Shown here: positions 35,248 to 44,716 of the stretch, piece by piece
Position numbering within the stretch: the first letter of the stretch is position 1
Layout: each line of letters starts with the position of its first letter
DNA from: Candidatus Methanoplasma cognatum
Lineage (GTDB): Archaea; Thermoplasmatota; Thermoplasmata; Methanomassiliicoccales; Methanomethylophilaceae
Length of the DNA: 64,000 nt
Reading direction: 5' to 3'
Assembly: GCA_009777615.1 (NCBI GenBank)
Contig: WRLM01000002.1
Span: 186,001-250,000 of the forward strand
Program-made: the position numbers and the translations under genes
Notes under the pieces: generated by a model
Told to the model about the DNA's origin: nothing
Seen by the model: only the letters and a program-made list of their open reading frames with translations
Database searches by the model: none

Positions 35248-36921
35248 TCAGAATTTGCAGCGCCCTTTGACCAGCGGCTGAGCCGGGTTCGCGGGGATCA
35301 TCGGGGTGATGTCCTCCTCGCAATCCACCATTATCTCCACCAGGCAGGTCTTTCCGCTGTCGAACGCTGTTTTGAGAGCGTCTCTTATCTCTCCGGACCT
35401 TTCGACATGGATGCCCTTCGCCCCGAACGCTTCGGCTATCTTCACGAAGTCGGGATCGGCCCCGAGCTTGGTGTTGCTGTATCTCTTGTCCCAGAACAGT
35501 TTCTGCCACTGCCTGACCATACCCAGCCATCCGTTGTTCAGCAGACAGATCACCACAGGGAGATCCTCCGCGACCGATGTGGCGATGTCCTGCATGACCA
35601 TCTGCAGTCCGCCGTCGCCGGTTATCGTAATGACCTTCTTGTCCGGACAAGCGGCCTTCGCGCCTATCGCGGACGGAAGACCGAAGCCCATGGTGCCGAA
35701 ACTGCCTGATGAGATCAGCTGTCTGGGACGGTCTATATCAAGATAGTGCATCGCCCACATCTGGTTCTGTCCCACATCCGTCGTGATGATGATGTCGGGA
35801 TCCTCTCTGGTGATCCTGTTGATCTCGTACATGATCTTCTGCGGGACGATAGGATTGTTGTCGTAGTTGTAGTCGCATTTGCAGCGCCTCTTCAGCTCCT
35901 GGATGTTCTTGTCCCATGCGGGGCGGCTGCCTGCGCACCCCTCAAGTTTTTCGATGAGCATGCGGACGGCCTTCTTAGCGTCGCCCTGTATGTTGATGGC
36001 CTCCCTCTTATGCTTGTTGAACTCCGTGGCGTCGATGTCAATGTGGATGACCCTGCTCGATGCCGGAGGAGCGGTCTGAGGGCTGTAGGTCCTGTCGGAG
36101 AACTTCGAGCCGACGGCGATTATCAGATCGGATTCCCTGAACGCATGAAGCGAGCACATCTTGCCGTGCATACCGAGGGATCCCATGCAGAGGGGGTGTG
36201 ATGTCGGGATGGCCCCGATTCCCATCAGCGGCGTTATCACCGGTATGTTCGCCATCTCGGCCAGCTTCACGATATCGGGGCTGGCATTGGCTCCTATGAC
36301 CCCTCCGCCCACCAGCATGACCGGCTTTTGGGCCTCTTTGATCCATTGGACGGCCTGATCTATGCTGGAATAGTCCTCTTTAGGAGGCTTTGTTCCGTAT
36401 GTCTCGTTGCAAAGCGATTCGTCCATCTCGGCGTTGACCTGATCGGTGGGGATGTCAATGTGGACCGGGCCCGGCCTTCCTGTCTGACAGACCACCCAGG
36501 CCTCATGTATAGCGTGCGGGAGCCTGTTCAGGGACAATACTCTGAAGTTGTGTTTTGTTATGGGCATCATCAGGCTGTATGCGTCGACCTCCTGGAAAGC
36601 GCCGAGTCCTAACGAACCGGTGCCGACCTGGCCTGTTAATGCGATCATCGGTATCGAGTCAGCGTACGCTGTGGCGATACCTGTGACAAGGTTCGTAGCT
36701 CCCGGGCCGCTGGTGGCGATGCACACGCCGGGGAAGCCGCTTGCTCTGGCGAAACCGTCCGCCATGTGAGCAGCGCACTGCTCATGGCGTACGAGGACGT
36801 GCCTTATCGATGATTCAAGCATTTCATCGTAGACGGGAATTACTACGCCGCCCGGGTACCCGAACATTGTTTCAACTCCTTTATCCTCCAGCATTTTGAG
36901 TAGCGCTCTAGATCCTTTCAT
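35248..36921 (-). CDS. ilvB: Acetolactate synthase, catalytic subunit
   Basis: This 557-residue ThDP enzyme condenses pyruvate into acetolactate, the first step to valine and leucine. The N-terminal catalytic Glu is in RHEQCAAHMADG and the ThDP/Mg motif is GDGGLQMVMQD ... NNGWLGMV. GAGGTGAGGT precedes the ATG and TTATAAG near 36957 is the TATA box. The regulatory subunit gene ilvN, usually next, is absent; instead the island begins 50-100 bases after the stop. Confidence 0.95.
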   Translation of the reverse strand: MKGSRALLKMLEDKGVETMFGYPGGVVIPVYDEMLESSIRHVLVRHEQCAAHMADGFARASGFPGVCIATSGPGATNLVTGIATAYADSIPMIALTGQVGTGSLGLGAFQEVDAYSLMMPITKHNFRVLSLNRLPHAIHEAWVVCQTGRPGPVHIDIPTDQVNAEMDESLCNETYGTKPPKEDYSSIDQAVQWIKEAQKPVMLVGGGVIGANASPDIVKLAEMANIPVITPLMGIGAIPTSHPLCMGSLGMHGKMCSLHAFRESDLIIAVGSKFSDRTYSPQTAPPASSRVIHIDIDATEFNKHKREAINIQGDAKKAVRMLIEKLEGCAGSRPAWDKNIQELKRRCKCDYNYDNNPIVPQKIMYEINRITREDPDIIITTDVGQNQMWAMHYLDIDRPRQLISSGSFGTMGFGLPSAIGAKAACPDKKVITITGDGGLQMVMQDIATSVAEDLPVVICLLNNGWLGMVRQWQKLFWDKRYSNTKLGADPDFVKIAEAFGAKGIHVERSGEIRDALKTAFDSGKTCLVEIMVDCEEDITPMIPANPAQPLVKGRCKF

Positions 36922-37043
36922 GAGTATACCTCACCTCAGTATCAAAAAACCCTTTCTTATAATTGATGTATGAATCGCCGGACCCCGCAGCCGAAACACG
37001 TAAGATTATTTTATTCGTAGGTGATTAGGCACTGAGGTATACG

Positions 37044-38060
37044 GTGTCTGGAATAAAGGTCGGGATAAACGGTTACGGCACGATCGGCAAGAGAGTCGCG
37101 GCCGCAGTAAGCAAACAGGACGATATGGAGGTCGCGGGGGTAACGAAGACGAGACCCACTTTCGAAGCGCGGACCGCCGTCGATAGAGGGTTCGATCTCT
37201 ATGTCCCCGAGGGGAGTCTCAAGACCTTCGGCGACGCCGGGGTCCCGGTCAAGGGAACGATCAAAGACCTTTACAAAGCCGCAGATATAATCGTGGACTG
37301 TACACCCGGCGATGTGGGGGAGACGTACAAGGCCGAATACGAAGCGGCGGGGAAAAAAGCGATCTTCCAGGGCGGGGAGGACCACAGCCTTACCGGCATA
37401 TCCTTCAACTCCACCGCCAACTACAGCGAGTCATGGGGCGCTCAGTTCTCCAGAGTGGTATCATGTAATACGACGGGGCTGCTGAGGACCCTGAACCCGA
37501 TAGACAGGTCGATAAAGATAAAGAACGTCCACGCCACACTCATCAGGAGGGCGGCGGATCCCGGCGACAGCAGGAGCGGCCCGATAAACGGGCTGGAACC
37601 GTCGGTGAAACTGCCCACCCATCACGGGCCGGACGTGAAGAGCGTGATGCCCTGGCTGAACATCAGCACGATGGCCGTCAAGGCGTCCACGACCATCATG
37701 CATCTCCATACGGTCGCGGCCGAGCTCGAGAGGGAATCCAAAACAAGCGAGATATTGGACATAATGCGCGCATCCCCCCGCGTGATGCTTGTGAACAGCG
37801 GCAGCGGAGTGAAAGGCACGCCCGAGATAATGGAGCTGGCAAAGGATCTCGGAAGGGACAGGTCCGACATGTACGAGGCGGTAGTATGGGAGGATGGCGT
37901 GAAAGTGGTCGGTAACATGCTTTATTATTACCAGGCCGTGCACCAGGAAGCGGACGTCGTGCCGGAGAACATCGACTGCATAAGGTCCATGTGCAAACTG
38001 CAAGAAGACGCAGCCGCATCAATATCTAAAACGAACAAAGCTCTCGGAATAAAAAAGTAA
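37044..38060 (+). CDS. gap: Glyceraldehyde-3-phosphate dehydrogenase, archaeal type II
   Basis: This 338-residue enzyme interconverts glyceraldehyde-3-phosphate and 1,3-bisphosphoglycerate. The Rossmann loop is GINGYGTIGKRV and the catalytic Cys lies in VVSCNTTGLLR, as in archaeal GAPDH. The start is GTG 37044, 5 bases after GAGGT. PGK follows 10 bases later, coupling consecutive glycolytic steps in one operon. Confidence 0.95.
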   Translation: MSGIKVGINGYGTIGKRVAAAVSKQDDMEVAGVTKTRPTFEARTAVDRGFDLYVPEGSLKTFGDAGVPVKGTIKDLYKAADIIVDCTPGDVGETYKAEYEAAGKKAIFQGGEDHSLTGISFNSTANYSESWGAQFSRVVSCNTTGLLRTLNPIDRSIKIKNVHATLIRRAADPGDSRSGPINGLEPSVKLPTHHGPDVKSVMPWLNISTMAVKASTTIMHLHTVAAELERESKTSEILDIMRASPRVMLVNSGSGVKGTPEIMELAKDLGRDRSDMYEAVVWEDGVKVVGNMLYYYQAVHQEADVVPENIDCIRSMCKLQEDAAASISKTNKALGIKK

Positions 38061-38070
38061 GGGTGAGAAC

Positions 38071-39306
38071 ACGAGAGAATTCAACACCCTGGAAGATTTC
38101 AATTTCAAGGACAGGACGGTCCTGCTGAGAGTGGACATAAACTGCCCTCTCGATAAAAAGACGCTAAAGATACTGAACGACGCGAGGATAAGGAGCATCA
38201 TTCCCACCGTAAGGGAATTGGTCGGGAAAAGGGCCAAGGTCGCGATCCTTGCGCACCAGAGCAGAAAGGGCGCATGGGACTTCATCGGCCTGGAGCAGCA
38301 TGCCGCTCTGCTTTCTAAAAACCTCAATGCGCCGGTCCGGTATGTGAACGATATCATCGGAGACGAGGCCAAGAGGATGATATCGCAGATGGGGCCGGGA
38401 GATGTTCTTCTGCTGGGAAACGTAAGGGAGCTGGAATGCGAGGCCGTCACGGCGGAGATGAGCCAGCACGCCGAGGCGGAACTGGTCGCGGAACTTCTCC
38501 CCTTCATTGATTACTATGTTTGCGACGCGTTCGGGGCGTCACACCGCGCGCAGTGCTCTCTGGTGGGGTTCCCCGTCAAGCTGCCCTCGGCGTCGGGGAG
38601 GCTGATGGCCAGGGAGCTGTATGCCCTCGAGACGATATTCGACAAGCCGAGGCGGCCGTCCGTATTCATCCTGGGCGGGGCGAAGTTCGGGGATGTTCCC
38701 TTTATGATAGACAGCGTCCTTAAGAACGGCGTCGCCGACACCGTGATCGTAGCGGGACTTGCGGGGAACGCCTTCCTGCTGGCAAGAGGCGTCGATATAG
38801 GGGAGGCCAGCAGCAGGGTGCTCGCCGGCGAGCTTACCGAAGAGAATTTCCAGGCGGCAAGGGACGTCCTCAGCAAATACGGTCAGAAGATACTGCTGCC
38901 GGTGGACGTCGCGGTGGAAAGGGACGGCAGGAGGGTCTGCGTGAACACGGGAGACATGCCGACGCCCGAACCGGCGCTGGATATCGGAGATCAGTCCATA
39001 GAGAAATTCAGAAAGGTCATACTTTCCTCCAAAACATCGTTCATGTCAGGCCCCGCAGGGATGTTCGAGAAGCCAGGATTCGAAGCGGGAACGAAACAGC
39101 TCATGATGGCGATGGTCGAAAGCAAAGGACTGTCGGTCCTCGGCGGGGGACACACAGCGGGCGCCGCGGAAAGGTTCGACCTGGCCGACAGGGTGGCATA
39201 CGTAAGCACGGGAGGCGGCGCACTGGAGACATTCCTTCTGCATGAACCGCTGCCCGTGATAGAGGCCCTGAGATACTCAAAGGAGAGGTTCGGGCCGGTT
39301 CACTGA
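38071..39306 (+). CDS. pgk: Phosphoglycerate kinase, probable ACG start
   Basis: PGK transfers phosphate between 1,3-bisphosphoglycerate and ADP. LLRVDINCP and LAHQSRKG bind substrate, FILGGAKFGD and LGGGHTAG bind nucleotide. The conserved N-terminus (REFNTLEDFNFKDRTVLLRVDIN) is encoded upstream of the first ordinary start (GTG 38131), which would delete the substrate-binding Arg-Val-Asp-x-Asn. ACG 38071 sits four bases after GGTGA, the spacing used by other genes here, and gives 411 residues, a normal length. The upstream in-frame stop is at 38050. Confidence 0.9.
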   Translation, partial: TREFNTLEDFNFKDRTVLLRVDINCPLDKKTLKILNDARIRSIIPTVRELVGKRAKVAILAHQSRKGAWDFIGLEQHAALLSKNLNAPVRYVNDIIGDEAKRMISQMGPGDVLLLGNVRELECEAVTAEMSQHAEAELVAELLPFIDYYVCDAFGASHRAQCSLVGFPVKLPSASGRLMARELYALETIFDKPRRPSVFILGGAKFGDVPFMIDSVLKNGVADTVIVAGLAGNAFLLARGVDIGEASSRVLAGELTEENFQAARDVLSKYGQKILLPVDVAVERDGRRVCVNTGDMPTPEPALDIGDQSIEKFRKVILSSKTSFMSGPAGMFEKPGFEAGTKQLMMAMVESKGLSVLGGGHTAGAAERFDLADRVAYVSTGGGALETFLLHEPLPVIEALRYSKERFGPVH

Positions 39307-40484
39307 TCCTTCGGGCACGCGGGGCAGATGGAGGCGCGCTTCATTCTGGATAATGCTTCTTTTATACGTTCGACAGGTTCCGTGACCGTCATGCGTATGT
39401 AGCCCTCGGCCGAATCTCCGAATCCCGGCCCCGGCGTCACTATTATGCCGATATCGATCATCATCTTCGTGAACTCATCCGACCTCATACCGCAGTCGAA
39501 CCAGACGTAGAACGTCCCTTTCGGCATGGTCACATCGAATCCGAGTTCCCTGAGGCCGTTCACGAGGACCTCCCTTCTTTCCGCATAGATGTCCATGTTG
39601 TTCTTTATAACACCAGGCAGCGCCCCGTCTTCCGGGTACATTTCGAGGGCGGTGATCCCCGCTTTCTGTATGAAAATGGGGGCTCCCGAATCTATCTGGC
39701 CTTTGCACTTCTTGAGCCCTGATATCAGATCGGGGTGGCCGACGGCGTAACCCAGCCTGAACCCGGTCATGTTGAACGTTTTAGAGAAGGATCCGAACTC
39801 GATGCAGTCCGGTCCCGCCTGAAGCGCCGACGGGGCGCGGTAGTCGTCGTAGCACATCTCCGAGTAAGCATTGTCGAAACAGAGTATCGTGCCCCTTTGC
39901 TGGCACCAGTCGTATACTTTACGAAGGTACGCAAGGTCGCATGTCGCCCCCGTGGGGTTGTTGGGATAGTTGATATAAAGCATCTTCGCGCCGGTCGGGC
40001 ATTCATCTACATCAAGCAGCCAGTTCTTTTCCTTTCTGAGAGGTATGAGTACGCATTTCGCCTCATTGAAGAGCACGGACGCCCCCGAGTATACGGGATA
40101 CCCAGGGCTCGGCGCAATGATGGTCTCTCCCGGATTCACGAAAGCCTGGGATATATTGAAGATCGCCTCCTTGGATCCCAGGGTTATACACACCTGCCTG
40201 TTTGGATCGACGTCTATGTCGAACCTCTTCTTATACCACTTTGCGACCGCTTCCCTGAGGTCCCTCTCGCCGGCCGAGCTGGAATATTTCTGATTCTCGT
40301 TCGATTCGGCAGTTATCTGCAGTGATTTCACGATCTTGTCCGGGGTCTGGAGGTCCGGGTCCCCTATACCGAAATCGATCATATCCATTCCTTCCTGTCT
40401 TTTGACCGCCGCAAGCTCTTCCAATCTAACAAATAGATAAGGCTGAAGTTTTTTGAGCCTTTCAGACTGCTCATAGTTCACCAT
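39300..40484 (-). CDS. dapL: LL-diaminopimelate aminotransferase
   Basis: The 394-residue class I/II aminotransferase carries PLP motifs INYPNNPTGA and, at the lysine, FGSFSKTFNMTGFRLGYA. As last gene of the lysine operon it most likely makes LL-DAP directly from tetrahydrodipicolinate, skipping succinylase or acetylase steps; no dapD or dapE is present. An aspartate aminotransferase is the alternative reading. ATG 40484 is chosen; a GTG at 40493 overlaps the dapF stop. Confidence 0.8.
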   Translation of the reverse strand: MVNYEQSERLKKLQPYLFVRLEELAAVKRQEGMDMIDFGIGDPDLQTPDKIVKSLQITAESNENQKYSSSAGERDLREAVAKWYKKRFDIDVDPNRQVCITLGSKEAIFNISQAFVNPGETIIAPSPGYPVYSGASVLFNEAKCVLIPLRKEKNWLLDVDECPTGAKMLYINYPNNPTGATCDLAYLRKVYDWCQQRGTILCFDNAYSEMCYDDYRAPSALQAGPDCIEFGSFSKTFNMTGFRLGYAVGHPDLISGLKKCKGQIDSGAPIFIQKAGITALEMYPEDGALPGVIKNNMDIYAERREVLVNGLRELGFDVTMPKGTFYVWFDCGMRSDEFTKMMIDIGIIVTPGPGFGDSAEGYIRMTVTEPVERIKEALSRMKRASICPACPKDQ

Positions 40485-40489
40485 AGTGT

Positions 40490-41323
40490 TCACTCTTCCG
40501 TTATGCTGCCTTCATATATCAGCACCGCAGGCCCTTCCATGTGCACATGTTCGAGGCCCTTTTCAACAGTTACTTTAAGCCATCCTCCCGGAAGGCGCAC
40601 GTCTATAGGCTCGTCGAACGGCACCATGCCGTTCAGCGCGGCGGCAGTGGCCGACGCGCAAGCGCCAGTGCCGCAGGCCAGCGTCCAGCCGGCCCCCCTT
40701 TCATGCACCCGGATGTATATGTTCCCTTCTTTGATCTTGCAGAATTCGATGTTCGTTTTCTTGGGGAAGAAGGGGTGCTCCCCGAGCATCGGTCCAAGCT
40801 TCTCCATATCGTTGTTGCTCAGGTTCGAGAAGGTTATGAAATGGGGGTTGCCCATCGATACCGCATTCCCCTTTATGCTGTACCCCTCTACCGCAAACGG
40901 CTGGTCTACGAATCTGCCGTCATAGTCTATCGGGATCGATCTCCCGTCAAGTACGGGGGCGCCCATATCCACCATCACGGTGGTGACCTTCCCGTCGTCC
41001 AGGAACACCTTCGCGGTCTTCACGCCCGCGGGGGTGGCGACCGTGAATATCTCTTCGTCCACGATCTTGAAATCATACGCATGCTTGGCAAGGCATCTTA
41101 TCCCGTTGCCGCACATCTCCGCTTCCGAACCGTCCGCGTTGATGACCCTCATGCTCACATCGGCGCCTTTACCGGGAAGGAGGAACACCACCCCGTCCGC
41201 GCCGATGCCGAAATTCCTGCTGCACCACAGTTTGCATCTCTCGCTGTCTATCTCAACGTCTGTGTTGATCCCGTCGATCAATATGAAATCGTTCCCTATT
41301 CCGTGATATTTCCAGAACTTCAT
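40490..41323 (-). CDS. dapF: Diaminopimelate epimerase
   Basis: This 277-residue cofactor-free epimerase converts LL-DAP to meso-DAP. The two catalytic Cys are in AEMCGNGIRC and LACGTGACAS. The start overlaps the lysA stop by 4 bases (ATGA). Confidence 0.95.
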   Translation of the reverse strand: MKFWKYHGIGNDFILIDGINTDVEIDSERCKLWCSRNFGIGADGVVFLLPGKGADVSMRVINADGSEAEMCGNGIRCLAKHAYDFKIVDEEIFTVATPAGVKTAKVFLDDGKVTTVMVDMGAPVLDGRSIPIDYDGRFVDQPFAVEGYSIKGNAVSMGNPHFITFSNLSNNDMEKLGPMLGEHPFFPKKTNIEFCKIKEGNIYIRVHERGAGWTLACGTGACASATAAALNGMVPFDEPIDVRLPGGWLKVTVEKGLEHVHMEGPAVLIYEGSITEE

Positions 41324-42576
41324 CTGATGAGCCTCTCCGGTATCCGCTGGTGTCTCCACAGCTCCTCTATCCGCTCGGAATCCCTTATCAGTTCGGCCTT
41401 CCCGTCGTTGACGAGGACCTCTCTGCAGAGGGGGCGGGAGTTATAGTTGCTTGACATTGAGAACCCGTATGCGCCCGCATCATATATGACAACGATGTCC
41501 CCTTCTTCGGGATTCGGAAGCACGCGGTCCCGCGCAAAATAGTCGCCGGTCTCGCAGATGGGGCCGACGACATCGTACTTCGCGGTGCACGCCTTCCCGA
41601 ACTTGTTGCCTATCTCCACATGATGATATGCTTCGTACATGGCAGGCCTTATCAGTGTGTTGAACCCCGTGTCCACGCCGACATACTTCTTAACGCCAGC
41701 GTCCTTCACGTCGACACACCTCGTCAGCAGGACGGCGGTATCGCATACGATATATCTGCCGGGCTCAAGTTTCAGCGTCCTCACGTCCGTCTCTTCAAGC
41801 ACCATCTCTGTAAGATTCGCGGCAAGCTCGCCGATGTCCATCTCGGGCTCATTCGGACGGTAGGGTACGCCCATACCGCCGCCCATATCTATGAATTCGA
41901 GGTCGATCCCGTTATCTTTCAGCTGATTGGTCATTTCGACCAGGACCTCCATGACCTCGGTGAAAGGTTCGCTGGACTGGCCCCCGGAGCCTATGTGTAC
42001 GTGAATGCCCCTCGGTTCGAAGCCGAGTTCTTTCGCGCGGAGGTAGGTCTTGATGACCTCCTTCCTGGGAATCCCGAATTTCGAGCCCTCGGCGCCGGTG
42101 ATGACCTTTCCGCTGTGTCCCGAGCCGACGCCGGGAGTTATCCTGAACGATACGGGGAGCCCCTTCTTTATCTTGGCCAGCCTTTCAAGTTCTGATGCCG
42201 AATCAATGTTGACCATGACGCCGAGGCCGGTCACCGCTCTCAGCTCTTCGTTGCTTATGTTGTTGCCCGTGAATATTATCCGGTCGGGCGTGAAGCCCGC
42301 CTTCAGGCAGGTCATGATCTCTCCTATGGATACGGCGTCGATGCACGAACCCTCGCTCTCAAGTATCTTCAGCACCGCAAGGCTTGAGTTCGCTTTGCAG
42401 GCGTAGTGTACCTGGGTTCTCATGTGCTTTGAGAACGCGCCGTAGATGTTGCGGTAGTTCTCCCTCAGCCTTTTCTCCTCAATGGCATACACAGGGGTTC
42501 CGAATTCTTCCGCGATCTCCGTCACGGGTATGCCGCCGAACAGCATCACGCCGTTCCTGCTGTCAAAGTCCCTCAT
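41320..42576 (-). CDS. lysA: Diaminopimelate decarboxylase
   Basis: This 418-residue PLP enzyme decarboxylates meso-DAP to lysine. The PLP lysine is in VHYACKANSS, GSGGQS and EPGRYIV bind the phosphate, and CETGDYFARD carries the catalytic Cys. ATG 42576 follows GGGGGAG and lies inside the end of lysC, overlapping by 14 bases. Confidence 0.95.
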   Translation of the reverse strand: MRDFDSRNGVMLFGGIPVTEIAEEFGTPVYAIEEKRLRENYRNIYGAFSKHMRTQVHYACKANSSLAVLKILESEGSCIDAVSIGEIMTCLKAGFTPDRIIFTGNNISNEELRAVTGLGVMVNIDSASELERLAKIKKGLPVSFRITPGVGSGHSGKVITGAEGSKFGIPRKEVIKTYLRAKELGFEPRGIHVHIGSGGQSSEPFTEVMEVLVEMTNQLKDNGIDLEFIDMGGGMGVPYRPNEPEMDIGELAANLTEMVLEETDVRTLKLEPGRYIVCDTAVLLTRCVDVKDAGVKKYVGVDTGFNTLIRPAMYEAYHHVEIGNKFGKACTAKYDVVGPICETGDYFARDRVLPNPEEGDIVVIYDAGAYGFSMSSNYNSRPLCREVLVNDGKAELIRDSERIEELWRHQRIPERLIR

Positions 42577-43936
42577 CGGATCTCCCCCTGACAAATTTGC
42601 TGTGCAGTATCTTCACGACATCGATCGCCTGGGACATTGGAACGACGAAGTTAAGGGAAACGTCGGAAGCGCCCTCGGAGATCATCTGCACACTTGCTTT
42701 CGCTTCCTTGACGGCGGTGAATATATCAGCCGACACTCCGTATTTCGAAAGGAGGTTGTCCCCCACGGCGCACACAAGCGCCACATCGCCCTTGACCTCG
42801 ATCCTCTCTATGTCCTCCGGGTCCAAAGTGTTCAGCCTGGCCAGAATGGATTTCACATCGTTGTTGTGCACGAGGAAGGCGACCGTCGAAAGGGATGTTG
42901 ATATAGAATAGATGACAACCTCGTTCTCCGCTATCTTCTCGATTATGCGCGCCACCATATCCGGGTGGAAGGCGATCTCCGCCGAACTTATCGCTATCAC
43001 GGAAAGGTCGGTCTTGAGCGCGACGCTCATGAGCATGTCGTCCTTCGGCTTTCTGAGATGGTGTATTATTGTTCCGGGCTCATCAGGCTTGAACGAATTC
43101 CTCACTTTGAGAGGAATGTGCTTCATCCTTACCGGTTCTATGGTCCTGGGGTGAAGGACCTTGGCGCCGAAGTATGCGAGCTCCGCCGCCTCGCCGAAAT
43201 TCATCTCGTCGATCTTCACCGCATCCGGCACTATCCGGGGGTCGGCGGACATGAAGCCGTCCACATCCGTCCAGATCTCCAGCAGGTCCGCGTTCATCGC
43301 GTTGGCCACAACCGCCGCGGAATAGTCGCTTCCCCCCCTGCCGAAGGTAAGCGGCAACCCGTCCTCCTTTATGCCGTAGAACCCGGTGATCACGGGGATC
43401 ACGCCGTCATCGACGTAAGGTTTGACCTTCATCATCATCGCCGATTCGGTCTTCTGCAGGTTGGCGCTTCCGGAGAGGGGCCTCCCCTCCGCACATATCC
43501 CGCAATCCTCCGAAGTGAGCGCGACTGTCTTCTCGCCGGCCCCCCTCAGCGCGCAACTGAGTATCAGGGAGGAGAACCTCTCTCCCTGAGAGGTTATGTT
43601 ATCTTTGTAGTAAGGGTCCTTCGAAGCGTCCTCATCGTCAAGAAGATCTCTGAACTTTGCCATCCTTATGTTAAAGTCATTCATGAACTCCGCCATCTCT
43701 TCTTCTTTGAGCAACAGCCCGGCGGCTTCGAGATGCTTCTTCTCAAACCCTTCGATGAGCTCCTCTTTATTTTTGGGAAGGTTTTCGACCCCGTTCACAA
43801 GGAAATTGGTTATGCCGGACATTGCCGATACCACAACTACCTTGTCGTTCTTTTCGTGCGTTATTATCCTTACCGCCCTCTGCAGGGCCTCGGGGGAACC
43901 GACGCTGGTACCCCCGAATTTCATGACCTTCATCAT
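42563..43936 (-). CDS. lysC: Aspartate kinase
   Basis: The 457-residue kinase phosphorylates aspartate, the first step to lysine, threonine and methionine. MKFGGTSVGS is the nucleotide motif and FGRGGSDYSA the substrate loop. The C-terminal third holds two ACT domains, so feedback by lysine is likely. ATG 43936 overlaps the dapB stop by 4 bases. asd, the next pathway gene, is not in this operon. Confidence 0.95.
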   Translation of the reverse strand: MMKVMKFGGTSVGSPEALQRAVRIITHEKNDKVVVVSAMSGITNFLVNGVENLPKNKEELIEGFEKKHLEAAGLLLKEEEMAEFMNDFNIRMAKFRDLLDDEDASKDPYYKDNITSQGERFSSLILSCALRGAGEKTVALTSEDCGICAEGRPLSGSANLQKTESAMMMKVKPYVDDGVIPVITGFYGIKEDGLPLTFGRGGSDYSAAVVANAMNADLLEIWTDVDGFMSADPRIVPDAVKIDEMNFGEAAELAYFGAKVLHPRTIEPVRMKHIPLKVRNSFKPDEPGTIIHHLRKPKDDMLMSVALKTDLSVIAISSAEIAFHPDMVARIIEKIAENEVVIYSISTSLSTVAFLVHNNDVKSILARLNTLDPEDIERIEVKGDVALVCAVGDNLLSKYGVSADIFTAVKEAKASVQMISEGASDVSLNFVVPMSQAIDVVKILHSKFVRGRSDEGL

Positions 43937-44712
43937 AGACCCAAAACCTCGTTCAGACTGTGGACCTTTCCGTCCTTCTTTCCATAGACCCATCTTATGG
44001 ATTCTATGAAACCTTTGGCGAGCGCATCTCTCGAGCCCATGCTGTGCTTCAGCTCTATCCTTTCTCCGCTTCCGGCGAATATGACCGTATGGTCGCCGAC
44101 AATATCGCCGCCGCGTATAGAATGCACTCCGATCTCCCTCTTTCTCGCTCCGGTCACGCCCTCGCGGCCGTATGTGATGTCTTCGATGCCGGTCGTCCTC
44201 ATCATCCGCTTCACGGCCTCCGCCGCTGTGCCGGACGGCGCGTCCACCTTTTGGTTGTGATGCGCCTCTATCACCTCTATATCATAATCGTTCAATGACG
44301 CCGCGAGTATCTCGCACATCTTCCAGAACACATTGATGCCCACGGCGAAGTTCGCCGAGTGGACGGCGGACGTCTTGTTCTTGGCGATCTCGTCCCCCAT
44401 CTTCTTTATCACGTCATCGGGTATCGCCGTCGTGCCGAGGACGATGTTCACTCCCTTTGCAGGTATCTTGGTGATGATGTTCGCGGCGGCCTGCGGCGCC
44501 GTTATGTCAACATAGACATCGGCATTCTCCAGCACCTCATCAAGGCTGTCCTGTCCCTTCGCGATGATCCCCGGGTATATCTCCTTCCCGAACATCTCCT
44601 CCGTCGGTGCGATCATCGCGCCGACGAGTCTCATGTCACTGCTCTTCTGTATGATGTCACAGACCGTACGCCCCATCTTGCCTGTTGCGCCTCCCAATGC
44701 TACGTTAATCAT
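43933..44712 (-). CDS. dapB: 4-hydroxy-tetrahydrodipicolinate reductase
   Basis: This 259-residue NAD(P)H enzyme makes tetrahydrodipicolinate. GGATGKMGR is the nucleotide loop; EAHHNQKVDAPSGTA carries the catalytic His and Lys. ATG 44712 follows GTGATGAA just after the dapA stop. Confidence 0.95.
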   Translation of the reverse strand: MINVALGGATGKMGRTVCDIIQKSSDMRLVGAMIAPTEEMFGKEIYPGIIAKGQDSLDEVLENADVYVDITAPQAAANIITKIPAKGVNIVLGTTAIPDDVIKKMGDEIAKNKTSAVHSANFAVGINVFWKMCEILAASLNDYDIEVIEAHHNQKVDAPSGTAAEAVKRMMRTTGIEDITYGREGVTGARKREIGVHSIRGGDIVGDHTVIFAGSGERIELKHSMGSRDALAKGFIESIRWVYGKKDGKVHSLNEVLGL

Positions 44713-44716
44713 TTCA

